Assembly: GCF_038396675.1 (NCBI RefSeq) | Contig: NC_088926.1 | Coordinates: 20,570,001 to 20,634,000 of the forward strand | From: Hydra vulgaris | Lineage: Eukaryota > Cnidaria > Hydrozoa > Anthoathecata > Hydridae | Reading direction: 5' to 3' | Length of the DNA stretch: 64,000 bases | Part shown: positions 25,861 to 37,216 of the stretch, piece by piece | Layout of the letters: each line of letters begins with the position of its first letter | How positions within the stretch are numbered: the stretch's first letter is position 1 | The notes under the pieces: model-generated | Database searches by the model: none | The model's input: only the letters and a program-made list of their open reading frames with translations | Told to the model about the DNA's origin: nothing | Position numbers and translations under genes: made by a program

Positions 25861-26290
25861 ATTATTTAAATGTAATAATTTATGATTTTAAAAGCCTTAA
25901 AAAACTAATCATAACTCCTAATATTAGGAGTTAATTACTACTATAAACTTATTTTCAACTATACAGTTAGTTATTTTTCATTATTTAAAAGTGTTATCGG
26001 GGCAGCTCATATTCAGATGTTTCTCAATATTAGGATTATTGGTTCTTACATTTTATGCAAACAAGTGATTTTTTAACAACCTAACAAGTTCAAAGGTTTT
26101 ATGGATAAAATGCGTTTCCAAACAAGATTTCTTCAACATTTCAGTTTCTTATATATTAAAACTGTGTCCTTATGCCTTCTACTCTAAAGAAATTGTTTAT
26201 TTATTTTCATAAAAGCAATGATTTGCTTTACTTCTAACCTAGTAAGGTAGCGATATCACTACAGCACCACGATGCTTTGACAAGTGATGG

Positions 26291-26325
26291 AGAAGGCGGG
26301 GGGGGGGAGGAGGGAAGGGGAAAGG
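26291..26325 (+). other. G-rich tract, possible G-quadruplex
   Basis: A run of ten G, then AGGAGGGAAGGGGAAAGG, inside otherwise AT-rich DNA. Four runs of three or more G within 25 bases meet the usual quadruplex pattern. It lies about 210 bp left of duplication copy 1 and is not present left of copy 2. Confidence 0.6.
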
Positions 26326-26779
26326 ATAACGTTGGGTTGCCTTATCCACTTTTGAAATCGCTCCGACCCCGCTAAAATATGCTATTTTTTATTTATTCAT
26401 TAAATACAAAAATAGAGATAGTTTTTAAATAAAAAAAACTTTTTATTTTTCAAACAAAAAATCCAATCGCGGAAAATGTGTGATTTTTGACTGTTAAAAT
26501 ACTATTTTCGAAACAATATTCCGTAATAAAACAAAAACAAAAAATTGTAATAGTATATTATACTCCGTGTTTGAGCGATAGAATTTGCATAAATCATTTA
26601 ACTCTAATAGCTAATACAGTTTTTCCACTATCATTGTATTTTACAATAAATTTTGATTTAATTAGCACTTTAACTGGATTTCTGCAGATATTAAAATTTC
26701 TCATGTAAAATCTATCGGTCGTCCAGAGTAAGAAACACCACAAGTCAGTGACTTAAGGTGTTTCAATACAACGCACGCT

Positions 26780-27400
26780 GTAAGGCCTGTTTTTTTTTTT
26801 TTTTTTATGGCTGCAAGCAACCACTAATAAGTTGGGAGTTACTAGAAAAAAGAAAGGAGTTATAGACCAAGAAAACGGTTGACAGAAGACTTAAAATGTT
26901 GAAGGTTGTATAGGAAAACATAAAGGTGGGAGTTAGTTCCAAAGGGGTAAGGTGCGCGGTAAAAAACTAGACGAATAAAAGTTTTTAGACCAGTCAAACA
27001 GCAATGAATTTTAGCTAATAGAATTAGGGATAATAGCTCCTTTGAGTATCAACCATGATAGTATTTGTTGAAAAGAAAAAAAGATATACCTTTTTAAAAC
27101 AATGGAAAAAAATTTCAAGCTTAGTGGATAGGGCTGTTCCAACTACGTTTACAATGCGTTTTTGGACATTGCCTAGAATAATATAGGAATGTTAACAGTA
27201 CTACGATAGTTGTTTGCAGTAAAAAACTGAGTTTTTTTGGAGTTAAAATTTACAAGTCACTATAAGCTTAAATCTGTTACAGAAGTGAAATTAGATTCAA
27301 GATCGGCTGCCGGTTCTATACGATTGAAAAGAAAAGACTTTTTGTCAGTACAGGAGTATAAAGTTGAGTCATTAGCAAAAATTTGTTTGATTTATTAAAA
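26780..27400 (-). mobile_element. LINE 3' end, antisense, with A17 tail
   Basis: The reverse complement matches the 3' part of the LINE at 12,690-13,690. It carries SLFNRIEPAADLESNF-like sequence, KTHCKRSWNSPIH-like decayed C-terminal sequence, the FKSSVNRFLGL end, then the conserved GTGGTTGCTTGCAGCC 3' UTR and a tail of 17 A (T17 on the plus strand at 26,790-26,806). It is 5'-truncated, as is usual for LINE insertions. The homopolymer has the same length in copy 2, with one base changed beside it. Confidence 0.75.
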
Positions 27401-28182
27401 GAACTTTTATCTAACAAAAAAAAATAATCGGTGCTTGACTTATTTTAGTAACAAAGTGGCTTAAGGTTTTTCTGAAATGACCTGTTTATTTGTTTTATCG
27501 CTACGCCGCTTAAGCCGAACGTGGTTTTTGATTGTAACTAAATTAGCTCAATATTGTTTCTAGTTTTGATTTAAATGATTCTATTTAAATAATTGCCTAA
27601 TGAAACAAGATAATTTTTTGTAGCGCTCTTTATTCAGAGTTATAAACTTATGTTTACTTCAAGGTGGTGGTAGTGTAATAATTTTCAAAGCAGTTTCCCC
27701 TCATGTTTAAATTGGGTGAGTCGTTCGTAAAGTTAACGAGGCATTACATAAGAAGTACAGAGTAAGTCCGGTAAATTATTTTTACGGATTATATATTATT
27801 ATGTAAATTATACGTACGGATTAAATTATCTTAACAAAGTTTGCCACCAGACCAGTCCGGTATAATATTAAAAAAAAATACTTTTCAAGATGCTTTGTCA
27901 AATTTGTATTTTTAATGCTTTTAATAATTTTTTTTAAATTAAAGGCTAATTTTCAAAAATAATAATATACAAAAATAACAAAAGAAAAAGGTCAGGTTTA
28001 TTTTCACAAAATAAATTTTACTTAATAGAAATAATATAACCAGACTAAATTATATATAATAAAATAATACGGGTTGCAATATTAAGTTGATTTCTAGATT
28101 TACAATAACACAATCGAAAAAAAGAAAGTTTAAAAAAAAGGTAAAAATAAGAGCAACAACTTGCTATTTAAAACGAAACTAA
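27401..28182. other. Non-coding
   Basis: AT-rich sequence with no recognised gene. It is downstream of the candidate exons on the minus strand and could hold their 3' UTR; no further claim. Confidence 0.4.
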
Positions 28183-28283
28183 TTAAGTATAAGCATTATA
28201 ATTGTCTGTTTCGTAAGTACCTTCAACCATAGCATGAAGAAGACAAACAGATGCTGATTGCGACTGTCGAGGTGGTAGATGAA
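28183..28283 (-). CDS. Candidate terminal coding exon of unknown gene
   Basis: Minus-strand exon entered through acceptor TTTTTGCAG (28,284 side) and ending at TAA (28,183-28,185). With the upstream 35-bp exon it reads SPYWSGSSIEEV, then HLPPRQSQSASVCLLHAMVE and GTYETDNYNAYT. Codon use and amino-acid composition look protein-like and the frame continues across a clean GT-AG intron of 100 bp (28,284-28,383). I recognise no family, and no further upstream exon was identified. It could be a true host-gene 3' end or part of a mobile gene. The same exon is at 46,587-46,687. Confidence 0.45.
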
Positions 28284-28383
28284 CTGCAAAAATTTAAAAA
28301 TAAAATCACATTTTTCAAAATAATTTGCAAAATTTCAATATATTAGTTGAAACACTTAAAGACTTTAAATAAACGTTACATAC

Positions 28384-28418
28384 CCTCTTCAATTGATGAC
28401 CCAGACCAATAAGGACTT
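28384..28418 (-). CDS. Candidate penultimate exon (35 bp)
   Basis: Small minus-strand exon with acceptor TTGCTGCTTAG and donor GTATGT. It reads (K)SPYWSGSSIEE and joins the terminal exon through a split V codon. The upstream boundary is less certain because the frame also stays open further upstream (LLRSPYW). Duplicate at 46,788-46,822. Confidence 0.4.
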
Positions 28419-29058
28419 CTAAGCAGCAATTTTACCAAGAAAACATTACAACTAATATAACCTTGTATAAAAACCAATGAGAACGGTTTCAAGAAATTTT
28501 CTGCAGCATTAATCAAAAATTTTTTTTAAACTAACGTTCAGTAGTAGTTAAATAAGAGTTCATGGCATGTAATAACTTTAAAATCCATCGCATTGTTCTA
28601 AAAATATGAGCTAGCTAAAATAAACATAAACTAGTTATGCACTACTACATTTGAAACAAAAACGATTTTATTATTTTCAAAAAAACACAAAAAAGCAAGA
28701 CACTTTTTGTGTTTTTTTTTTGGTGCCCATATCAGGCCAAGGTTATCAAAACAGCTCATGTATGTTTAAAATTTATAATCTAATTCATAATTATACAAAT
28801 AAAAGTATTAGTAATACAAATAAAATTTCGTGTTGAAATAGGAATATAAAAAACACCCTAAAATCCTTATTAAATGGTCTTTAGTCATGAAAAGTGAAGA
28901 ATTTAAAAGTTAAAAGTCATCAACAGCACAAAGAATCGTAGTAGTTCAATAAATACTTAGTTAAAATTGTAGCAAAAATCAACAAATTTTATACAATGTT
29001 GTAAGAGTCTGTGAATGCAGAAGACAGGTTCTTGCATTGTAAGTCTAAGCGCAAGGCA
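28419..29058. other. Non-coding
   Basis: AT-rich, no gene recognised. It contains several of the small differences between the duplication copies, including T-run length changes near 28,510 and 28,715. Confidence 0.4.
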
Positions 29059-29376
29059 AAACAAGATGTATACAAAGGGGTTAGATGTATACAAAGTTCA
29101 ATCAAACAAACAAGATGGTATAAAATGAATGGAGAATTCAGAGTTGTGAAGCAAATAGTTACAAAATATATAGATTTTGTTAAAGGGTGACAAGATGTAT
29201 ACAAAGTTCTGACAAGATGTATACAAAGATGATAAGATGTATACAAAGATTTGACAAGATACCCTGACAAGATGTATACAAAGTTCAATCAAACAAACAG
29301 AAGGTATAAAATGAATGGAGAATTCAGAGTTGTGAAGCAAATAGTTACAAAATATATAAATTTTGTTAAAGGGTGT
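29059..29376. repeat. Two-level tandem repeat (GATGTATACAAAG)
   Basis: A short unit built on AAGATGTATACAAAG occurs seven times between 29,063 and 29,285. A longer block of about 95 bp, beginning AGTTCAATCAAACAAACA, occurs at about 29,094-29,190 and again at 29,282-29,376, so short and long periods are interleaved. The open frames on the minus strand (LCIHLVRTLYTSC-like) are products of the repeat, not a gene. Copy 2 is at about 47,461-47,778. Confidence 0.85.
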
Positions 29377-29533
29377 AGTAAAGGGCTAGATGGAAAAATA
29401 TATACAAATAAAGTTTAAGTAAAAACAAGTTGGATGGCTCATTTTGAAAAATTGCTAAATGAAGAGTTTGAAATGATCAAGGAAGGCGAATAAGATTAGA
29501 GGACCAGAAGATAACAAGCAGTTATGTTCTGAA

Positions 29534-29594
29534 AATTTTATTGCAAAGACTAACACATAATGTTCATTATGTGTTAGATCTTTGCAATAAAATT
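29534..29594. repeat. 61-bp palindrome
   Basis: Arms of 29-30 bp, starting AATTTTATTGCAAAGA and ending TAACACATAATG at the centre, with one 1-base indel between them. It lies about 280 bp left of the Tc1-like element. The same palindrome is at 47,936-47,996. Confidence 0.85.
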
Positions 29595-29878
29595 GTTAAA
29601 ATACAAATCCGGAAGATTTGAAGCATAAAATCAAGCCATGGCTGTTCTAATTATTAAATTTTAAAGGTTGGCAATCATATCATGCTTGCAAAACTTTTTC
29701 ACTCTTGTAAAGAACAACTGCAAAAAAGATGTTGGATAAAAAAAATTAATGTTGGATGGTAAAGATGTGTAAATGTAGGGTGGTTTATATCAAGTAATAA
29801 ACTTGCTTGAACAAGCGATGAAGGTTTTAGAAAGAACTATTGCAAGAACATACAACAATATAAGAAGCAGTGTGTGTA

Positions 29879-31609
29879 CAGTAGCGTGCAAAAGTTTAGA
29901 AACACCAACTTTTTTTTAATTTTTTCTGCATAACTTTTCACAAACTTTTATAAAGAAGCTGAAATTTTTACCAAATGTGCTCTATATTATTTCAATTTAA
30001 AATACAAACCACAAAAGTTTTAAATTGAAAATTTAATTAACTTTTAATTGTTTTTTTGAAAAAATTGCGCTTCCACGCAAAAGTTAAGATACAGTATCAT
30101 ACCCTGCAAATAAATCATGTTTATGTAAACAAAAGCAAAATTTAAGGTCAAAATATTGGTGAAATTTAATAACTTAATTACTTTGAGATATTTCAAAGGT
30201 ATTAAAATATAATTAATTGCCAAAATAATGGTAAAATTTTATAATACAATTACTTTGCAATATTTTAAAACCATCGGAAAAGCTAAGGAAGTTTCAAAGG
30301 AAATAAAGGAATTAATTATAAAAGCTGTGGGAAATAAAATGACTTACAGGCAGATTTCTGAATTTTACAATGTTTCTAAACCAGGAATAAGTCACACTAT
30401 GAAAAGATTTTGTCTGCGCAAAACTATTGAAAGCAAAACTTGCTCTGGAAGACCCAAAGTTACAACTGAAAAGTCTGATAGATTATCAGTAAGGTATTCC
30501 AAAATAATACTCGCAAGTCTGCTGTCTAACTTAATGCAATTTCATTGCACAAACTGTAGCGTCAATACAACTAAACGTCAATTACGACAAAATAATCTCT
30601 ATGGCCATTGTCCAGTTAAGATATCGCAAATACCTGCAAGAAATTTAAAAACCAGAACAAAATTTGCAAAAGATCATATTAGTTGGTCAGTTATTGACTG
30701 GTCAAAAGTCTTTTTTTTTGATGAATCAAAGTTTATGCTATAAAGTAGTAACAGAATTAAGTATGTTAGGGGCCCAGTAGGAGACAAATTAATCCAAAAT
30801 ATCAGTTACCACTGTTAATCATGGAGGAGGAAATGTTATGGTTTGGGTTAGTTTAGTATGACAATGTGGGTTCCATTTATCACTTAGAAGGTTTATGGTC
30901 CTGAGAGTTTATTTAGACTGATGTCTATATAAAGTCTCTGGTCAATGAGAATGTTATGCTTCCGATGCAAAGCATAAAATGACTTGCAAATGGATCTTAC
31001 AACAAGATAATGATCCAAAGCATTGTGCCAGATCTGTTAAAGAATAATTTAAATCACAAAAAATCAAAGCTCTTAAATGGCCCTCACAAAGGCTAGATCT
31101 CAATCCTATTGAGCATCTTTGGGAGTACATTAACCAGAAATTAGTTGGTAGAAAAACAACTAACAAAGACCATTTATTTGCATTGATTAAAGAATATTGG
31201 TATAATATTCCTCAGGATGTACTAATTAAATAAGTAGATTCAATGCCTCGTCGTTGTGTTGCTGATTTAAAGGCAAATGGATATGTCACCAAATACATAG
31301 TGTTTTATTAAAACTATTTTATTGTTAAAAAAATTTCTATTTTGTGAATTTAGTAAAAATTTCAGCTTTTTTGAAATAAATATTATTCAAATTTAGTTGT
31401 TTCTAAACTTTTGCGCAGTAGCTTTCTCGAGAAAAAAACTACATGTTAATTAACCGTTCAATTTTGCAACTTGTGTGGCTTGTATTTTAAAATTGAAGTA
31501 ATATAGAGCACATTTGGTAAAAATTTTAGCCTATTTATGAAAGTTTGTGAAAAGTTATGCAGTAAAAAATGAAAAAAAGTTGGTGTTTCTAAACTTTTGC
31601 ACGCTACTG
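29879..31609 (+). mobile_element. Tc1/mariner element, copy 1
   Basis: Inverted ends of about 140 bp start CAGTAGCGTGCAAAAGTTTA on both strands, and a TA target duplication flanks them (29,877-29,878 and 31,610-31,611). Total 1,731 bp. It encodes a decayed DD34E transposase in plus orientation. The inverted ends are intact, so it could still be moved by a related transposase. Near 29,940-30,030 the left end differs from copy 2 at several bases. Confidence 0.95.
30228..31311 (+). pseudogene. Tc1-type transposase, copy 1
   Basis: The N-terminal paired-like DNA-binding region reads KELIIKAVGNKMTYRQISEF and SKPGISHTMKRF, followed by a GRPK hook (GRPR-like). Catalytic block 1 is SKVFFFDESKF (about 30,706-30,738), block 2 is QQDNDPKH (about 31,002-31,025) and block 3 is LNPIEHLWEYINQKL. 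Exactly 34 positions lie between the second Asp and the Glu, as in DD34E Tc1 elements. Stops at 30,741-30,743 and within later segments (for example after RSVKE) and shifts around 30,500 inactivate it. It ends at TAA 31,309-31,311. Confidence 0.9.
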
Positions 31610-31611
31610 TA

Positions 31612-34291
31612 TCAGTAAAATGCTGTTTGTTTTTAGGTCAGAGAAGGGGACAATAGGTGCAATTTCTATTATTAGGCAAGTTCAAGTTAGATTTTTAGTA
31701 AAGAAAACGGATTTGAGGATGAAATTTGTTAACCTCAAGCTTTGGACAGATTACTAAATGGAGGTCTTAAAGGCATTTAGATATTGGAGGAATGGCATTA
31801 TAAGAAACATGCAACCTGTAGAAGTGAAGAAACAAGGACGCTAAAATAATGATGAGGATCATCATTATAATTGATTTCTAAAAATTATATATAAATGCTG
31901 ATAACTTTTTGCAAAAAACTTTGTAAATAATCAAATAAAAGTATTTAGTGTTAGTATTCCTAAGAATACTAATACAGAGTAAGGGTATGGAAATTTAAAT
32001 GTTGTACAGAAGCAAAGCAGCTTAGGTATTTATGCTAAAAAAACACAACATAAAGACCAAAAAAATAACTTATATTTAGAATAATAAAGAATAAAACCTT
32101 AACATTTATGAAATTCTGTTTATTCATATTGATAAAACAAATAAACTTTTGCCAACATAAAAAAAACATTAAGCACCTTCCTACAAACTAATCCCCCAAA
32201 TATGTAAAGTTAATTTTTTCCTTTAGTTTCACATCAACATTTTCAAACTTGTGTGGTTCGGATGGTTGTCTACAGCAACATTTTAATGCCATTATAAATT
32301 ATTTGAAACAATTTTTTACAACTGCATGCCCTTCCTGACGTTAATATGAAGCAGGTTGTACTGGTTTACATGTTATTAGTAGCAGAGTGACCTGATCTGA
32401 AAAATAGAAAGTGTATTAGGGATCGTATTATTTCTTTTGTTTGTGATATTGATTTAACAAATTGAATAGGAAAAGGAAAAATACTTCAAGCTAAAAACAA
32501 ACTTAACCAAACAAATATTAGTCAAAAAAAACATTCAAACAAGTGAGATTAATAAATACAAGAAAAACATGGGTTTGATCATCTATGTGCTTGATCACCA
32601 ATGCCAAAAATATGAGAAGCATAAACTAATAATGTAAAAAAATAAACAAAATAACTTAAAAGAATATATAGGTGGGTGATTTTTTTAAATAGAACACCCA
32701 GCATATTTTATTAAAAAGCTGAAAACGTGAAAATTCATAAAAAAAAACTAAATTAAAAAAAAATCATATTTTTTCAGAATCTTTTTTTCTGTCTTTTTAT
32801 CTCCATTATTAGGGATTGCAATAATAGTTAACTAGTTTACAGGTAAATCAAACTGAAAATGTATAATTTTGCTACTGGTAATTTTACCCTTAATTGCTGG
32901 TAAATTTAAAGGAAAATATTATAAAATTCTAAGAAACAAAATACATTTATTCAATAAAAAACTACATGACTCATCTTTTCAATATAAAGTAAAAAAGTTA
33001 TTTTTGTTTTGTTATTTTTCTGTTCCTAGTATTTTGCTGATTTGATATTTACTGAATGTGCACATAATTAATTTGTACTCAGCTCATATCATAAACATAA
33101 TCTTTTCAAAATAAGTTAAAGAGGTAATAAAAATAACAAATTGCCTGTTTCATGGGAGAAAAAAATACATCTAGTTGCTGATAAATTATTCATTTTCAGT
33201 CTATTTTGTATAATTATTTAACATTTTTAAAAATATTTAATTAAATCATTTGTTTGGTGAGTTGTTACACTATCAACAGCCAAAGTTGGTTTGTTACTTG
33301 TTACATATTTGTTTGTACACCTTATAATTTAAGAGCACCGTATAGCGCTAAGGGTTATACAAATGTTCTTAAGTCTCTATACGATTCAATACATTTAGTA
33401 CATCTATATACTGATAGATATACTCTTATCATGTGTAAACTTAAACACTCAGTGTGTCAATCTACAGCGTGACACTGCATCATGAAGTGTCCACCCCAAT
33501 GTACCAACAACAATAACAAAACAACAACAACAACAAAAAGCAATATATTTACCAGAAATATATATGTTTTACATAAGAATGTTATAAGTTGCAAAATATA
33601 TGTACAGTCTACATTCTGGATGGTTCACTCTCATATAGCTCAGCTAAATTGAGCAGAGCAACCATAAACAAAACAAAAACAATGCAAATAAAATAAACAA
33701 TACACTCAGAAAGATGCTATTAGTCAACATTCATATTTATATGTTATATATCTTCTATAGTGAGATATCTTTTATCACCAGTAATTGAACTGTTATTTCT
33801 ATTTATCTTAATGTAACAAGTAGTATTTTAATTTGGCTTTGAGGACATATTTTTTAATGTTGTTCAATGGGATTGATTTTAATTTATTTTGAAATCGATT
33901 TCAGTCCATTAATGCAGAGCATTTAAAGGAATGTTTACCTTAGGATATTGTATTATATGTTTGCACACTAAGTGCACCTCTACAAAAGTTTCTTGTAAGT
34001 TGACAGCTAATTGCACTGCTTAGTGTAAACCATTTATTAAATATAGGAGGTAGCTTTTTGTTTAGGCAGCTGTGAATAAATAAACAATTTTCAATTTTCA
34101 TTATATCATGCACTTTTAAAATTTGTAATGCGTTAAAAGATGTGAATGTATGTGAATTTTTTTGATAGAAATTCGATAAACCTGACTACTTGTTTCTGAA
34201 AAATAAATAAGCGAAATACAATTATGTTTATGATAAAAGGCAATATGACTATTCCTATCAGTCAATATTGATATGACAGAAAGCAATATAT
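31612..34291. other. Non-coding AT-rich region
   Basis: No gene recognised. Small features are a 22-bp palindrome TTAGTATTCCTAAGAATACTAA near 31,950, a CAA-rich run near 33,505-33,540, and a short open frame at 33,254-33,472 without recognisable homology. The duplicate region, 50,038-52,717, looks the same. Confidence 0.45.
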
Positions 34292-34325
34292 CCAACCTAT
34301 CAGTCAATATTGACTGATAGGTTGG
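34292..34325. repeat. Perfect 34-bp palindrome
   Basis: Arms of 17 bp, CCAACCTATCAGTCAAT, with no spacer. A partial copy of the inner part (CTATCAGTCAATATTGA) lies directly at about 34,258-34,274. Duplicate at 52,718-52,751. Confidence 0.9.
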
Positions 34326-34395
34326 GGTGGAGCAAGAAGTCTTAATTTTATTTATTTCTAACTTTATTTAGGAAGTCTTATACTCTTTATTTACA

Positions 34396-34510
<115 letters not shown>

Positions 34511-34729
34511 TATATTTTAAATTACTGTAAAAAAAATAATTCATTTTATAATAAGCAACTTACCGACTACATTATCTTTAAAGAATTTCTTTGAAAATGT
34601 GTATGCTTTATTAAACATTAACATAAGGAAATATTTTAAGACAATTGTTCTTAAACACTTTATTAGATCATTTAAATTATAGTATGCATTAATCTATACT
34701 TTAACTTTATATTTAGCTAGAATTTGTGC

Positions 34730-34958
34730 AAGAAATCGTTCCTGTTTTAAAATGAATCGTTTATGTTTTTAAGGAAATCGTTCCTGATTTTCTCTAAGTC
34801 ATCGTTCCTTCGGGTTTTTTTTTTCGGGAAATGGTTCCGGTTTTTTAGAAAACGTTCCGCTTTTTTCAGAAATCGTTCATAGGAACGATTTCTTTGGGGA
34901 AATCCTTCCTACGTTTTGAGAAATCGTTCTGTAAACATACTTATTATTATTGTTATTA

Positions 34959-34990
<32 letters not shown>

Positions 34991-35002
34991 GTTATTATTA
35001 AA
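34730..35002. repeat. AATCGTTCC repeat cluster and (ATT)n
   Basis: Eight or so degenerate units of about 25-30 bp, core GAAATCGTTCCTGTTTTT, run from 34,730 to 34,935, with one inverted unit (GGAACGATTTC) near 34,880. A TTA/ATT microsatellite follows to about 35,000; its poly-Asn frame is an artefact. The same degenerate unit occurs near 22,760. Confidence 0.75.
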
Positions 35003-35234
35003 ACTATTGTAAAAACGATTTACGGATAATAAATAGCTTGTTTTTTTGTGTTGTTGTTGTTCGTCAAGGTTTGTTACCACATTAAAAAAAAATTAAAAAT
35101 TAGGCTCCTGCAATTTATTGGCTGTCTCAACATTAGGGATGTGAATAACATTGCAAAAAAAAAAACATTTTTCTTTTGAAAAAGTATAGTTTTTTAAGTA
35201 ATGCGATAAATTCATACTCATAAAATCTCCTTAA

Positions 35235-37212
35235 GGGGCAACGACCCTCAAAATTCAAAACTACACATAAAAAGTAACTTTTTCTTTAGTCACATAGGAA
35301 ATATTATACTGACATTAAGAGTACCAAAAAACACATAAAAAGTTAGCTCGTTGCTATGGTAACCAAAAAAAATAGCTGAAAATACCACAAAAACTGTCTT
35401 TACGCCGTAAAAAAATAAAGACTTGTGAGTAAAGGAGTGTCAATGAAGTTTTGCAGAACTGTTCTAAATATCTAAATTTGTGATATGAACGAAGCAGATT
35501 TTTGAATAAATATTTTTTTCCATAAAAAGCTACAGACAAATTACGTTTTTTAAAAAAAGGTCAAAATGCAAAATAAAAAACTTATTAACTCAAAATCTTA
35601 AGTCATATTAGAAATTTTACTTCGATCATATCATAAATATTGGCAAAATGAACAATCCCTGAAAAATTCATAATGATAGCATGTATACTTTTCAAGATTT
35701 TTTTACCGGCGTGTTTAAAAAGCAAACTCTCAGAAAACGCAAAACAAAAAGTAAAATCATAAATTATTGTTCATTTCATAAATATTTCTTTAAAAAAATT
35801 ACTTTTTAAAAGAATATTTTTAAAACTACCAGATTCATAATATTTCTTGGCCTTTTCTATTGACTTTTGGTGATCATTCTTTGACAATATTTGACGTTGT
35901 AACAACTTTCGTTTAATCTTAAAACTTTCACTCGATTTAAATGATGATAGATTTATTCGTTTTTTGTTTATGAGTCTGCAACCAGCTAAAGTAAAATGTC
36001 CTGGTTTCATATTAAGTTTTTCATAAATTAAAATAACAGACTTCATACCAATGTTATAATTTGCAACAGCATCGTTCACTCCGAACTCTAAACTGGCTAA
36101 ACCAACATAGTTACTTTAATTTTTCCCATATTCAATTATTAAAACTCTCATTACAATTCTGGGTTTTGCCATGCAGACACTTTACTAATTCAGAATCTTT
36201 ACTTAAATCAGCATATATTAAATCAGCATATATTGGCTTGATTTTGTGAATAATATCAACAGGAATTCCTGGTCCAGTTTTTGTTGCTATTTTTGTATAA
36301 TTTTTGCGTGTCATGGGTTAAGGTATATTCATAAGCTGAGTTAATTTTTCAATTCCAGTATGACCATGTCCTAATACTCTCATTGCATATATTGTCCTGT
36401 TTTAATATCAAACTCTTTAACACAATTATCTGATGTATAAAATTCATATTTATAATTACAAGATAGTGTAGTACACTTCAAATATAGCAACGATGCCAGT
36501 CCTTTCTTTTTTTCATGGTAATAACCTAGGTACAGTGCACAGTTTTCACATTGAGGACAAATTAACAATGAAAGAACTTTAGATAAAATTTCAGTATCTA
36601 TAATACTGTAACCACTAATTTTTTTAATGTTTTTACTTGGTTCATTTGTAATGAATTTATTTTTCTTAGCAGATGCGCCTAAAATATTACTGCCATTTAA
36701 CTCACATCCACTTACATTACATGCATTTTTATCTTTCTGCACATTAAATACTCTTCTTTTATTGTGGTACTTTGTTCTCTGCTTTACTCTATCATTCATT
36801 TTTGTGTTCTTAATAACATCCAAATCATCCAAAAAATTTAAAGGATTTTATCATATTTTTTTGTTTCTGCTGTTAGATAAATTAGCTTTGATAACTTAAT
36901 AAAATCGCAATTGTAAATGGCCTATGTTTGAGTATAATAAGGAACAGAATATTATTTCGCAAAGAAGATATAAATCAAAACATATATTTGAAACAGTACT
37001 CCAGAATAAGTTCACCAACAAAATATTCACCCCCATAGCAACGCGTTGCTATGCAAATATTTTTTTCTTGGGTTCAAAAAAACATAAATTAAGCAAAAAC
37101 TTATAAAGAAATCTATAATTTTTTTTAGATTCAAAATCTACATAAAACTTTGGTCAACAATTACTAGAAAAAAAAAATTAAATTTTTGAAAAAATTTGAG
37201 AGTAGTTGCCCC
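35235..37212 (-). mobile_element. TTAA-flanked Mutator/Kolobok-like element, copy 1
   Basis: Flanked on both sides by TTAA (35,231-35,234 and 37,213-37,216), with ends GGGGCAAC and GTTGCCCC; similarity of the ends continues imperfectly (CTCAAAATT/CTCAAATTTT). The internal minus-strand gene is a Mutator-like transposase. TTAA duplications are known for Kolobok and piggyBac; the encoded protein favours a Kolobok-type assignment, which is inference. The gene is internally deleted, so the element is non-autonomous. Confidence 0.85.
35771..36832 (-). pseudogene. Mutator-like transposase, internally deleted, copy 1
   Basis: Starts MDDLDVIKNTKMNDRVKQRT at 36,832 and includes a zinc-binding region, ICPQCENCALYLGYYHEKKK followed by CTTLSC (about 36,460-36,560). 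After a stop past GQYMQ, other frames continue VLGHGHTGIEKLTQLMNI, MTRKNYTKIATK, then jump to GPGIPVDIIHKI, LVKCLHGKTQNCNESFNN and NDAVANYNIGMKSVILIYEK, ending near KKYYESGSFKNI. The middle of the usual protein, where catalytic residues would be expected, is missing between ATK and GPGI. The wording CLHGKTQN-NESFNN is a strong family marker from memory. Confidence 0.8.
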
Positions 37213-37216
37213 TTAA

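Noticed and set aside
28989..29340. Minus-strand frames rich in LCIHLVRTLYTSC-like repeats, also at 47,391-47,690; considered as a CRISPR-like or repeat protein
   Set aside because: The DNA is a eukaryotic tandem repeat; units abut without regular unique spacers and there is no protein family match.
30954..31166. Minus-strand open frame in the Tc1-like element, copy at 49,380-49,592
   Set aside because: It is antisense to the DNDPKH-NPIEHLWE catalytic region of the transposase.
34877..35080. Open frame with a poly-Asn run, and its copy at 53,303-53,506
   Set aside because: It is the reverse of an ATT microsatellite inside a degenerate repeat cluster.
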